Positions 56,821-64,000 of a DNA stretch of 64,000 bases are shown here, piece by piece. Under the pieces are notes generated by a model. It saw nothing but the letters and a program-made list of their open reading frames with translations, made no database searches and was not told where the DNA came from. Where the stretch lies: positions 53,189-117,188 of the forward strand of contig JAUZRW010000042.1 in assembly GCA_030950085.1 (NCBI GenBank), read 5' to 3'. The stretch comes from Anaerolineae bacterium (GTDB taxonomy: Bacteria; Chloroflexota; Anaerolineae; Aggregatilineales; Phototrophicaceae). Position 1 is the stretch's first letter. Each line of letters opens with the position of its first letter. The position numbers and the translations under genes are program-made.

Positions 56821-57228
56821 TTATTTCGGTGCTTGCAAGCGACGTAAGCCCTGATATTGTGGATTGCCTTGAATCTCTTTCCAGCGATTGACCCCTTCAT
56901 CCACATGCCATTCCACGACATAGAGACCATCTATGTCTTGATAGGCAAACGAAGGTTTTAACCCTAAGAGAATCTGACGCATGACCGCGACGAATTCTTT
57001 GCTTTCTTCGCCCATGCGTAATGTGAAATAATCGCCGGACTCCCACTCAAACAGAATCGGCATCCCATTCCATGAGCCTTCCATTTTGATAGGATTTTCT
57101 GCCTGTAAACAACTCATAGAAATGCCCTGAACACGATTGCGCCACAGGGTATGATTGACACGCTCTTCAATGTAAAAAGGACGCGGTTCGGGTTTGCTAT
57201 AGAACCATGTCCGAGAACTCGTTGACAT
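56821..57228 (-). CDS. Hypothetical protein (135 aa)
   Basis: A 135-aa soluble protein has MSTSSRTWFYSKPEPRPF at the start, SWNGMPILFEWESGDYF near 52-68, and GLYVVEWHVDEG near 106. It is mainly beta-strand by pattern. GGAGG lies before the ATG. I do not recognise a family. It lies between the convergent DCC gene and the aminotransferase gene on the same strand (109 bases away). Confidence 0.7.
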   Translation of the reverse strand: MSTSSRTWFYSKPEPRPFYIEERVNHTLWRNRVQGISMSCLQAENPIKMEGSWNGMPILFEWESGDYFTLRMGEESKEFVAVMRQILLGLKPSFAYQDIDGLYVVEWHVDEGVNRWKEIQGNPQYQGLRRLQAPK

Positions 57229-57337
57229 CCGCTAATTGCCTCCACGATAATAAGACCATCCATATTAGTCTAGTGTACCGCACAGTACCCATTCCCTGCC
57301 AGACCAGTTTCACAGTCTGTATCAGGTTTTGATGCCT

Positions 57338-58453
57338 TTATGCAGTGACAGAAATTGCCTCATGCAAGGTTTGGGCAACTTCTTCCATTTGCGATTTCGT
57401 CAATTCTGGGAACATCGGCAAACTGATGATTTGTTGGGCGGCGGCTTCTGTGTGCGGAAAATCGCCTTCTTTGTAACCTAACCCTGCTAAAGCCGGTTGC
57501 AAATGCAATGGAATCGGATAGTGGATACCCGCACCGATACCCTTATCATGCAAATATTGGAGTACAGCCTCACGGTCTCGTGGCACGCGCACGACATACA
57601 AATGATAGACATGCCGCGCTTGTTTATCGGATTTTGGGGCAACAACATTCGGGATTTCCGCCATTAACTCATCATAATATGCCGCATTTTTTCGCCGTTG
57701 TTCTGTCCATTTTTCTATATATTTCAATTTCACAGTGAGAACAGCCGCTTGTAAGGCATCAAGGCGCGATGTATAGCCAATTTTCACATGGCGATATTTT
57801 GTTTCGCTACCATGATTGAGCAGTAAACGGGCAGCTTCGGCAACCGCATCATCATTTGTGATAATGCCCCCTGCATCACCCGCCGCACCAAGATTTTTAC
57901 CCGGATAAAAACTGAATGTGGTAGCGAGACTATGTGTCCCGACAGCCTGATTATTCCAGCGAGAACCGTGTGCTTGTGCTGCATCTTCCAGAATGTGTAG
58001 CTTGTGTTTTGCCGCTATTTCAGCAATGGCAGTCATATTCGCTGCTTGTCCATAGAGATGAACAGGTACAATCGCCTTTGTTTTTTCTGTAATTGCTGCT
58101 GCTATTTTGGACACATCAATATTGTAGGTCACAGGGTCAATATCGACAAAAACAGGTTTGAGACCGAGTTGCATCATCGGCTCAACGGTGGCGATAAAGG
58201 TATGCGCTGTGGTAATCACTTCATCATCGGCTTGCAGTCCGATAGCTTGCATAGCGATGAGGAGGGCATCTGTGCCGCTAGAGACACCGATGGCATGTTT
58301 CGCCTGTGTATAAGCCCCGAATTTTGCTTCAAAGTCGCTGACAGGCTTGCCCATGATGAAGGCTGTATTATCCAAAATATGATGAATGGCTGTATCGAGT
58401 TCGTTTTTAATCGTGGCGTATTGCGCCTTCAGGTCTACAAGCGGAATGCTCAT
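57338..58453 (-). CDS. DegT/DnrJ/EryC1 sugar aminotransferase
   Basis: The 371-aa PLP enzyme begins IPLVDLKAQYATIK, with SSGTDALLIAM near 58-68, ITTAHTFIATVEP near 80, VDIDPVTYNID near 103, LEDAAQAHG near 155, and the PLP lysine K186 in FSFYPGKNLGAAGDAGG. These are features of sugar-3- or 4-aminotransferases such as WlbE or FdtB types, which make amino sugars of surface polysaccharides. It is cleaner in length and motifs than the DegT gene at 4707. GGAG lies before the ATG. No sugar pathway genes are adjacent. Confidence 0.95.
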   Translation of the reverse strand: MSIPLVDLKAQYATIKNELDTAIHHILDNTAFIMGKPVSDFEAKFGAYTQAKHAIGVSSGTDALLIAMQAIGLQADDEVITTAHTFIATVEPMMQLGLKPVFVDIDPVTYNIDVSKIAAAITEKTKAIVPVHLYGQAANMTAIAEIAAKHKLHILEDAAQAHGSRWNNQAVGTHSLATTFSFYPGKNLGAAGDAGGIITNDDAVAEAARLLLNHGSETKYRHVKIGYTSRLDALQAAVLTVKLKYIEKWTEQRRKNAAYYDELMAEIPNVVAPKSDKQARHVYHLYVVRVPRDREAVLQYLHDKGIGAGIHYPIPLHLQPALAGLGYKEGDFPHTEAAAQQIISLPMFPELTKSQMEEVAQTLHEAISVTA

Positions 58454-58604
58454 TTTTTCTCCAAGATTGGTTTTCGATATGGCAACCGATACTAGACCTT
58501 AGCGAAAACAAAATCAATCGGCAAATTTCAGCGCGATTTGACCTGTAACGGCGTATCGTGTTTCCAATGATATAATGGACTTAAAATGCTAAAGGAATAT
58601 CATC

Positions 58605-59210
58605 ATGGCGCTGGTACAAGCAAAACAGGATGAACCACTTTATATGAGCGAAGCAGAATATCTCGAATTTGAAGAGAAAAGCGAGATAAAGCACGAGTAT
58701 GTGGCAGGGTATGTGTATGCGATGGCTGGTGCTAGTTGGAATCATACGGTTATCAATGGCAACACACATTCTACTTTAGATGCACAGCTTTTGGATAAGC
58801 CTTGTGTCGTTGTCTCAAATGACTTGCGCTTAAAGGTCGAAACAAAAAAAGTCTCATTTCGCTATCCTGATGTGATGGTCATTTGTGGCAAACCTGAATT
58901 TATCGAAAATCGTGTGGATACGATTAACAATCCTACTATCATTATAGAGGTTCTATCACCCGCTACAGCACTGGAGGATCGTAATGCAAAATTAGATGAA
59001 TATACGGGCTTAAATAGCGTAGAAGAATATGTTCTCGTTTCTCAAGAGGAAGCCAAAATCGAACGCTATACGCGCCAGGAATCCGGTGAATGGCTCTATA
59101 GGAAGGTAGCAGGCTTAGAAAACAATATTGATTTACGCTCAATTGACTGTGTACTCGAATTATCACAAGTCTACAAAAAAGTGGATTTGCCAAGCGGTGA
59201 CGAGAATTAA
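58605..59210 (+). CDS. Uma2 family endonuclease-like protein (PF05685)
   Basis: The 201-aa protein is a full-length Uma2/DUF820 member. It begins with a helix (MSEAEYLEFEEKSEIKHEYVAG, with E31 in the KHEY motif), then VVSNDLRLKV near 69, RYPDVMVI with D89 near 87-94, and IIIEVLSPAT with E115 followed by NAKLDEY with a conserved Lys. These form a PD-(D/E)xK-like centre. The family is abundant in Chloroflexota and cyanobacteria with unclear function; nuclease activity is predicted, not shown. AAGGAA precedes the ATG. Confidence 0.9.
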   Translation: MALVQAKQDEPLYMSEAEYLEFEEKSEIKHEYVAGYVYAMAGASWNHTVINGNTHSTLDAQLLDKPCVVVSNDLRLKVETKKVSFRYPDVMVICGKPEFIENRVDTINNPTIIIEVLSPATALEDRNAKLDEYTGLNSVEEYVLVSQEEAKIERYTRQESGEWLYRKVAGLENNIDLRSIDCVLELSQVYKKVDLPSGDEN

Positions 59211-59224
59211 TAGCATCCTCGCTT

Positions 59225-59602
59225 TTATTCGTGGGGACTTGTCACACGTTCAATGGTAATTCTCAGCATGGCGCGGTTAAAGGGTTTATCAATGTAACCA
59301 TCAAAACCTTTCGACAGCAACCGTTCTCTATCCCCGTGCATATTGGAGTATCCCGTGAAGGCGATAATCGGAATATGGCTCGTTGTCTCATCTGCTTTGA
59401 GTATTTCGCAGAGTTCATCGCCATCGAAATCGGGCAAATTGATGTCGGTTACAACAATATCGGGCTGCAAGTCTTGTACCATCTTCAAGCCCGACTCAGC
59501 ATCGTAGGCATGATGCAATTCATAACCTTCGCGCTTGGCAAATTCGCGCATAAAACGATGATTCGCAGGGTCATCTTCAATATAAACGAGTCGAATAGGC
59601 AT
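59225..59602 (-). CDS. Single-domain response regulator (REC)
   Basis: The 125-aa receiver has acidic residues E9/D10/D11, phospho-acceptor D53 in VVTDINLPDFDG, T83 in AFTGYS and K106 in YIDKPF. It has no output domain, so it works as a relay or binding switch. It is convergent with the Uma2 gene. It differs in sequence from the receiver at 28922 but has the same layout, including a GDRERLLSKGFDGYI segment. The start has only a weak ribosome site. Confidence 0.95.
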   Translation of the reverse strand: MPIRLVYIEDDPANHRFMREFAKREGYELHHAYDAESGLKMVQDLQPDIVVTDINLPDFDGDELCEILKADETTSHIPIIAFTGYSNMHGDRERLLSKGFDGYIDKPFNRAMLRITIERVTSPHE

Positions 59603-59723
59603 CAGGAAGATTATCCGTTCATTAGGCTAATATCATACGGTTCATTATAGACAGAACCGAAGTCTGTACCAGTCGGTAGATGATTTCTTAGGTACATTTC
59701 AGAAAAGTGGTATCATCTGCCCC

Positions 59724-60728
59724 TTACTGTGTCTCGATACTGCTCAAAATAGGGACTAAAAGTGTTTCAACGAGCCTATCCGCCTCTTCTGTCGTCGATA
59801 AGAAGCCAACTAGCATGGTGCGTGTGTCATCAGTAGCCGTCGCAATATGCAGTGTGATATCTGTTTCTTGCGATGTGAAGTCGATACGATACAGCGTCCA
59901 ATCGAAGCTGCCCAACGCCAGAGAATCGCCCTCAGTAGGAAGCGCAGAAGTTAAGCCCAATGTCTCGCGGAGCAAATCCGCAAATTCCCGTTCACCCAAA
60001 TCTGGCGATGTTTGAATCAGCAGGGTTGTAAAATCAGTTTCGGTTTCAGCACGCATATAGGCACCCGCATTAACCATTTGCCATTGTGCGGGAATATCGG
60101 CTTGGATAGCAAATTCTTCAATGCTGACAGTCGTAAAATCCGACAGTCCGAGATATTGCCGAATATCATCAAGCGCGAGTCCGAAGGTATTGAGTGCCGG
60201 TTTCATGACTGTTTCGTAAAGATTGTCAAAGTCTTCTGGGTGTGCTTGCAAGACAATGATAAACGCCCCGTCTTCAGTATTTGCTGTAGCAATCAATACT
60301 TGCAAGAAACCGCCTTCTAATTGTGGCGGTTGATAAGCAACATCATAGAATGTCCATGTAAATTGCTGCCCATCATATGTTGCGAGTTCTTCTGGCAAAG
60401 TCTGTAATTGAAGTGGGACTAATAAAGGCTCAATCGCCGCGTCAAGTGACATATTCGGCGCGACAATATGCAGAATATAAGTTGCATTAATGCCATCATT
60501 ATCATTGCGAATCGCTACCCCTGCTTGGATAACATCCCAATCCGATGGTATCACACCACTCATCTCAGAATCCGCTACTTCGACTGTAAAAGGCTCAAGG
60601 ATGATAGGGCTATCTGCTTCGGGCGTTGTTGCTGTGGGAGTGGGGGTATCTTGTGAAGAAACTAAGCCAGCACTGATGATGAATATGTGCAGCAAAACGA
60701 GCAGCATTCTGCGATATTGTGATAACAT
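59724..60728 (-). CDS. Exported hypothetical protein with duplicated domain
   Basis: The start at 60728 (AAAAGGAATC upstream) gives 334 aa with a signal peptide (about 1-26, cut near SSQD). A short Thr/Pro linker with TPTPTATTPE follows. The mature part seems to hold two similar modules: FTVEVADSEMSGVIPSDWDVIQAGVAIR near 46 and FTTVSIEEFAIQADIPAQWQMVNAGAYMR near 205. Each is followed by a segment ending in a FTWTFYDVAY or FDWTLYRIDF strand. No active-site motif is recognised. The pattern suggests a surface or secreted binding protein. Confidence 0.78.
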   Translation of the reverse strand: MLSQYRRMLLVLLHIFIISAGLVSSQDTPTPTATTPEADSPIILEPFTVEVADSEMSGVIPSDWDVIQAGVAIRNDNDGINATYILHIVAPNMSLDAAIEPLLVPLQLQTLPEELATYDGQQFTWTFYDVAYQPPQLEGGFLQVLIATANTEDGAFIIVLQAHPEDFDNLYETVMKPALNTFGLALDDIRQYLGLSDFTTVSIEEFAIQADIPAQWQMVNAGAYMRAETETDFTTLLIQTSPDLGEREFADLLRETLGLTSALPTEGDSLALGSFDWTLYRIDFTSQETDITLHIATATDDTRTMLVGFLSTTEEADRLVETLLVPILSSIETQ

Positions 60729-60759
60729 AACGATTCCTTTTAAGGTCACGCAACAGTTC

Positions 60760-60850
60760 CTTGTTTAACAAAGTCGCCTTGATGTCCCTATAGATTCGCG
60801 CTCACAGTGCTATTTTATGTGAGGCGCGACAAAACCCCGAAAGGAGCTTT
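60760..60850 (+). repeat. Family B structured repeat
   Basis: On the + strand it starts CTTGTTTAACAAAGTC and ends GCGACAAAACCCCGAAAGGAGC. The stem TCGCGCTCACA / TGTGAGGCGCGA pairs along its length with one bulge, and its bases differ from those of the 24.7 and 41.4 kb copies, so pairing is kept by matched changes on both sides. Confidence 0.82.
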
Positions 60851-60912
60851 TGCGCCTTTGCTATTAGGCATTTCTCACGGTAGCTGAATAAATACGCCCT
60901 GATTTACCGAAT

Positions 60913-61476
60913 TTAACTGTTAACACGAGTGACATACTCGCAACGTTCAAGGTTTATTTTTACCGTGTCACCCACATTGATGAACATCGGTGCTTGAATA
61001 ACTAAACCACTTTCGAGCGTGATGCCTTTTTGTGGGTTATTGGCACGGTCTCCGACGACAGCATTTTCCACTTCAACCACCTCATAGACCATCGTGGACG
61101 GCAATTCATAGTCAATGATTTCGCCCTCATAGCTATTCAGCTTGATTTCCATATTCTCTTTCAGATATTGGAATTCATCGCCGAAGACATCTTTCCGCAA
61201 TTGCGGCTGTTCATAGGTTTGCATATCCATAAAGGTCAAAAAATCGCCGTCTTCATAGAGATACTGGACAGTGCGCCCTTCCACTTTCACATCTTCGATT
61301 TTCGCCCCACTATTGTACGTTTTTTGTGTGGTTGAGCCGGAGCGCAAGTTACGAATGGTCACACGAATCGTCGCGCCGCCGCGTGCAGTTTTGTTATGGC
61401 TGTAATCAATGACCTTGTATAATTCGCCACTCTCGATATATGTCGTGCCTTTACGAAGTTGATTGCTGTCAATCAT
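60913..61476 (-). CDS. efp: Translation elongation factor P
   Basis: The 187-aa factor rescues ribosomes stalled on polyproline. It has the KOW-like N domain (about 1-62) and two OB domains with a typical end INLERCEYVTRVNS. The loop tip, where most bacteria have a modified Lys34, reads HNKTARGGATIR, so residue 32 is Arg. That places it in the Arg-tip group; some Arg-tip EF-Ps are rhamnosylated by EarP, but whether this one is cannot be seen. GGAGAA precedes the ATG. The gene is single. Confidence 0.96.
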   Translation of the reverse strand: MIDSNQLRKGTTYIESGELYKVIDYSHNKTARGGATIRVTIRNLRSGSTTQKTYNSGAKIEDVKVEGRTVQYLYEDGDFLTFMDMQTYEQPQLRKDVFGDEFQYLKENMEIKLNSYEGEIIDYELPSTMVYEVVEVENAVVGDRANNPQKGITLESGLVIQAPMFINVGDTVKINLERCEYVTRVNS

Positions 61477-61960
61477 CCGTTATGTTCTCCACTCTTTATT
61501 GATAATATAAGGCTTCTGAGATGCCAACAGTATAATAGAAAATGTGTAAAAACTATAGGGGTGAGCAAAGGCTTTTGCTAGGGTCGCTGACAAGTTACGG
61601 CATTGGAATGACATCCGGATCGACCCATGAAATAAAAATATGCGTGAACCCGTTTTGGATACACGCACTTTTCACACAATACGAGATTTTTTAACATTTT
61701 GTCAAGCATTTTATGAAAATTGGGTGCATTTCATCTCAGTGCATAAATTGTAGAGGATGACCCATATGTCATCCCATGATTATCCACAACGGGCGCACAC
61801 GCGGGTACGCCCCTACATCAAAGACGGTTGTTTTTAGACGAAATAGGATCATTTTAGATTTTGCACCAACTTGAAATAGCCCCGTGAAAATTAAGCAAAA
61901 GAAAAAGGGCAACTCGTGTGAGCCGCCCTTTATGTTTAGCATATTGCTAATGAAACTGAT
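61477..61960. other. Intergenic region before efp with a family C repeat
   Basis: The 484-base gap has a family C copy at about 61793-61823 (GGGCGCACACGCGGGTACGCCCC), a TTATCCACA box at 61779-61787 and the terminator of the next gene at 61898-61931. No coding frame with a recognisable product is seen. Confidence 0.55.
61898..61931 (-). terminator. Terminator after the PD40 propeller gene
   Basis: On the minus strand the stem AAAGGGC / GCCCTTT encloses a 14-base loop and runs into TTCTTTTGC. It lies about 30 bases after the stop of the propeller gene. Confidence 0.88.
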
Positions 61961-62875
61961 TTACCAATCGGGGTGCATATCGCGTGAGCCGTTGTTGGTA
62001 ATTGCACGAACATCACTGCCATCAACGTTCATGATGAAGAGTTCACTGTCGCCATTGCGTTCTGAACGGAAGAGAATTTCACTACCGTCGCTGTTGAAGC
62101 GTGGGACGCGGTCTAGTGCGGCATTGTTCGTCAAGGCATGTTGATTTTCACCATTAGAACCCATGATGTAAATTTCACTGTTGCCATCACGTTCGCTATG
62201 GAAAATGATATTCTGACCATCCGGCGACCATACGGGGAAAACATCCATAGTAGAGGGTTGGAAAGTCAAGCGTTGGACATAGCCACGCGCCATATGTGCA
62301 ACATAAATATCGAAATAATTATCACGCAGGCTGTGGAATGCAATGTGGCGACCATCCGGTGACCATGAGGGTCCGCTATCCATTGCTGGGTCAAAGGTGA
62401 CGCGAGTCATACTGCCACCTTCGGCATTCATCACATAAATATCCCAGTTCCCGTTGACATAGGCTTCAAAAGCCAGTTGTGTGCCAGCAGGTGACCATGC
62501 GGGGCTGTTGGTATATTCTGGTCCGCCGATTGTGATATCAAACGGGGTTACAGCACGTTGATTACTGCCATCAGGATTCATGAGGAATATACGAGCGTTA
62601 CCGTCACGTTCTGAACGGAATGCAATGATGGATTTATCCGGCGACCATGCACCAGCCCAATCGTTGGTGTCATTATCGGTCAACTGAACGATGCCAGTGC
62701 CGTCCACGTTCATCACAAAGAGTTCAAAATCATTACCATCAAATTGGGTGAAAACCACCTGTTCTTCCTGTGAGGTTGCGAAGGGGTTGTTCATCGCTAC
62801 CACGACAGCCGCTACAACAAAAAATGTGAGAAAAACTATCTTCCATGCGGTTTTAGTATTGGGATGAATCTGCAT
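61961..62875 (-). CDS. Exported TolB-like PD40 beta-propeller protein
   Basis: The start at 62875 (AGGGAG upstream) gives 304 aa. A signal anchor at about residues 10-33 is followed by six propeller repeats of the WSPDG type: AGAWSPDKS, PAWSPAG, PSWSPDGRHIAFHS, PVWSPDGQNIIFHS, PRFNSDGSEILFRS, plus the DGNSEIYIMGSNGE and ERDGNARIFLMNPDG blades. Such propellers bind proteins or glycans outside the membrane. The N-terminal frame extension to 62932 has no family match. A terminator follows. It probably belongs with surface functions; no partner is visible. Confidence 0.9.
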   Translation of the reverse strand: MQIHPNTKTAWKIVFLTFFVVAAVVVAMNNPFATSQEEQVVFTQFDGNDFELFVMNVDGTGIVQLTDNDTNDWAGAWSPDKSIIAFRSERDGNARIFLMNPDGSNQRAVTPFDITIGGPEYTNSPAWSPAGTQLAFEAYVNGNWDIYVMNAEGGSMTRVTFDPAMDSGPSWSPDGRHIAFHSLRDNYFDIYVAHMARGYVQRLTFQPSTMDVFPVWSPDGQNIIFHSERDGNSEIYIMGSNGENQHALTNNAALDRVPRFNSDGSEILFRSERNGDSELFIMNVDGSDVRAITNNGSRDMHPDW

Positions 62876-63111
62876 TCGGTTCTCCCTAGTTAAATTGGAC
62901 GACGTACTGACTTTACCATAGATTGATAACAATACATCTGTCGCTTACCCTACGATTAAGCTACTGCATCACGCAATAGAGTTCTCATTACAATAACACT
63001 ATTTTTATTTTTACGCAAAGTAATTTCACAAATCTTTCACAACTTCTCGTATTTTGAACAAACAAGCTGCCTATCCACTTGGCAGAATTAGCCAGATTAC
63101 ACAATAGCAGA

Positions 63112-63876
63112 CTAATCAGCTTCATCATGAGCGATTGCTCCAATGACCAAAAAATCACCCCATGGATTGCCACTTTCGCTAATGGGTAAACGTTGTCCAT
63201 TGTTATTCATTAGCGATAAACGGACATGCGACATATCAGCATCTTCTGGCACAGTCAAGCAATCATTGGTGACACGAGTAATGGGTGTCGCTTCCTGAAT
63301 CAAGCTAATTTCGACAGTATGCGACTGATTCGCTAAGGCAAAATCGGCAGGACAAATGCTGTCACCCACGCGATAACTCTGATAACCCCATACGACAGGA
63401 ATTGGATTAATGTCTCCGAATTGGAATACGAGATTGTCATTTGATGATTCGTCAAAACGGTAAAAAATCGTCCCCTCAACACTATCTCGATAGCCCACTC
63501 CACGCCTGTTTGAGAGTGCTGCGAGTGCATCCCAACTGGACGCTATCTGCATATCTAAAATTGCCCATACGGACACATTATTATCGAGAGACGTTGTAAT
63601 CGCTTGGATTTCATTCGGCGTAAATTGTCGCCAGCCGATATCAATGGTGATACCAGCAGTCAGAGGATAAAATCGCGCATAATACGTGACAGGACTCGCA
63701 GGCGCAATGAGGGTAAGCCCAACTTCTGTTGTACTGCGCGTTTCAGCCACGTTGATGACCGCTTCTCGCCAACCAACTTTGTCCGCCCAGAGAACAAGGA
63801 TAGTGACCATCAGCATCGTAGCAAATAACAGTCCTAGAAATACAACTAGCCAAACATTGCCTCGCTTATACGGCAT
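63112..63876 (-). CDS. Membrane-anchored hypothetical protein
   Basis: The 254-aa protein has a short basic start (MPYKRGN), a TM helix at about residues 8-30 and an outside domain of about 220 residues. The domain has RSTTEVGLTLIAPASPVTYYARF near 48 and a GYQSYRVGDSICPADF segment near 164; two cysteines (C174 and one near C205) may pair. TGAGGAT precedes the ATG. I do not recognise a family. It stands alone. Confidence 0.72.
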   Translation of the reverse strand: MPYKRGNVWLVVFLGLLFATMLMVTILVLWADKVGWREAVINVAETRSTTEVGLTLIAPASPVTYYARFYPLTAGITIDIGWRQFTPNEIQAITTSLDNNVSVWAILDMQIASSWDALAALSNRRGVGYRDSVEGTIFYRFDESSNDNLVFQFGDINPIPVVWGYQSYRVGDSICPADFALANQSHTVEISLIQEATPITRVTNDCLTVPEDADMSHVRLSLMNNNGQRLPISESGNPWGDFLVIGAIAHDEAD

Positions 63877-63933
63877 AGCACACTATCCTCACTCACATTA
63901 CACGTTAAAAACTGTCAAACAATTGACTACTAC

Positions 63934-64000
63934 TACTCGACCAATTTAATCTTTGAAAATTAGATTACGTGTTTTTTGGGCGCAATGCCTTGCGCCCCTA
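63934..64000. repeat. Family C repeat cut by the right edge
   Basis: An inverted, nearly identical copy of 28657-28725: TACTCGACCAATTTAATC at the start and GCGCCCCTA at the window edge. Two differences in about 67 bases were counted. Confidence 0.8.

Noticed and set aside
61779..61787. DnaA box TTATCCACA as a sign of oriC
   Set aside because: A single box without a cluster, AT-rich unwinding region or dnaA/dnaN neighbours.

Overview
The window looks like a chromosomal segment of a Chloroflexota bacterium, probably close to Anaerolineae. This is inferred from gene content: Uma2-family proteins, an Flp pilin without neighbouring Tad genes, TM-anchored formylglycine-generating-enzyme-like proteins, an EF-P with Arg at the loop tip, multi-PAS/GAF kinases and an NB-ARC ATPase. 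Base composition is moderately AT-rich, and long intergenic gaps are full of short dispersed repeats. No rRNA, tRNA, integrase, transposase or cas gene was recognised. No single large new system stands out; the novel material is mainly structured repeats, decaying genes and a few unusual protein architectures.

Layout. 1-7 kb: the N-terminal part of an NB-ARC-type ATPase (off the left edge), a carbohydrate ABC importer without its ATPase (solute-binding protein plus two permeases), a DegT-type aminotransferase and a sugar isomerase-like TIM barrel. 7-19 kb: surE and a cyclase-family hydrolase, a malic enzyme gene cut by an in-frame TAA, an MBL hydrolase, a truncated Uma2 gene, an NAD-dependent epimerase, a 949-aa histidine kinase, a nitrilase and a DUF3105 protein. 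19-30 kb: a Crp/Fnr regulator divergent from a Tat-exported duplicated-domain protein, a flippase-like membrane protein, an alpha/beta hydrolase, a TPR-like protein, asnS, a nitroreductase, a beta-propeller-like secreted protein and a lone receiver domain. 30-45 kb: a PatB-like lyase, two GNAT genes, a decayed ABC-F gene joined in frame to a decapitated GNAT gene, a 1615-aa PAS/GAF kinase coupled to a REC-PAS-kinase, a GT2 glycosyltransferase, small proteins (DUF4177-like, Imm35-like), a membrane-anchored glycosidase-like protein and a prolyl aminopeptidase-like hydrolase. 45-64 kb: a phage tail-tube-like protein, an ABC-2-like membrane protein, a ferredoxin, hemolysin III, a sensorless kinase, a thioesterase, ssb, the Flp pilin, an FGE-like protein, a CopC-CopD fusion with a heme-less cytochrome tail, a DCC thiol oxidoreductase, a second DegT aminotransferase, a full-length Uma2, another receiver, efp and three exported proteins.

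How the genes work together. Most genes are single transcription units. Likely co-expressed groups are the ABC importer, surE with the cyclase, the kinase pair at 34-40 kb (stop and start overlap), and the two GNAT genes. Signalling is prominent: four histidine kinases and two lone receivers could form phosphorelays, but no DNA-binding response regulator is in view.

Intergenic DNA. Three repeat families recur. Family A has purine-rich and pyrimidine-rich arms related to ACCACAGAG/CTCTGTG, and some copies have GTAGARTC-type inverted ends. Family B is a roughly 90-bp element with a conserved CTTGTTTAAC end, a hairpin whose two sides vary together, and a CCCCGAAAGGGG hairpin. Family C consists of GTAGGGGC...GCCCCTAC palindromes. 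Several have been absorbed into the ends of coding frames. A separate element with three stems sits in front of the receiver gene at 28.9 kb.
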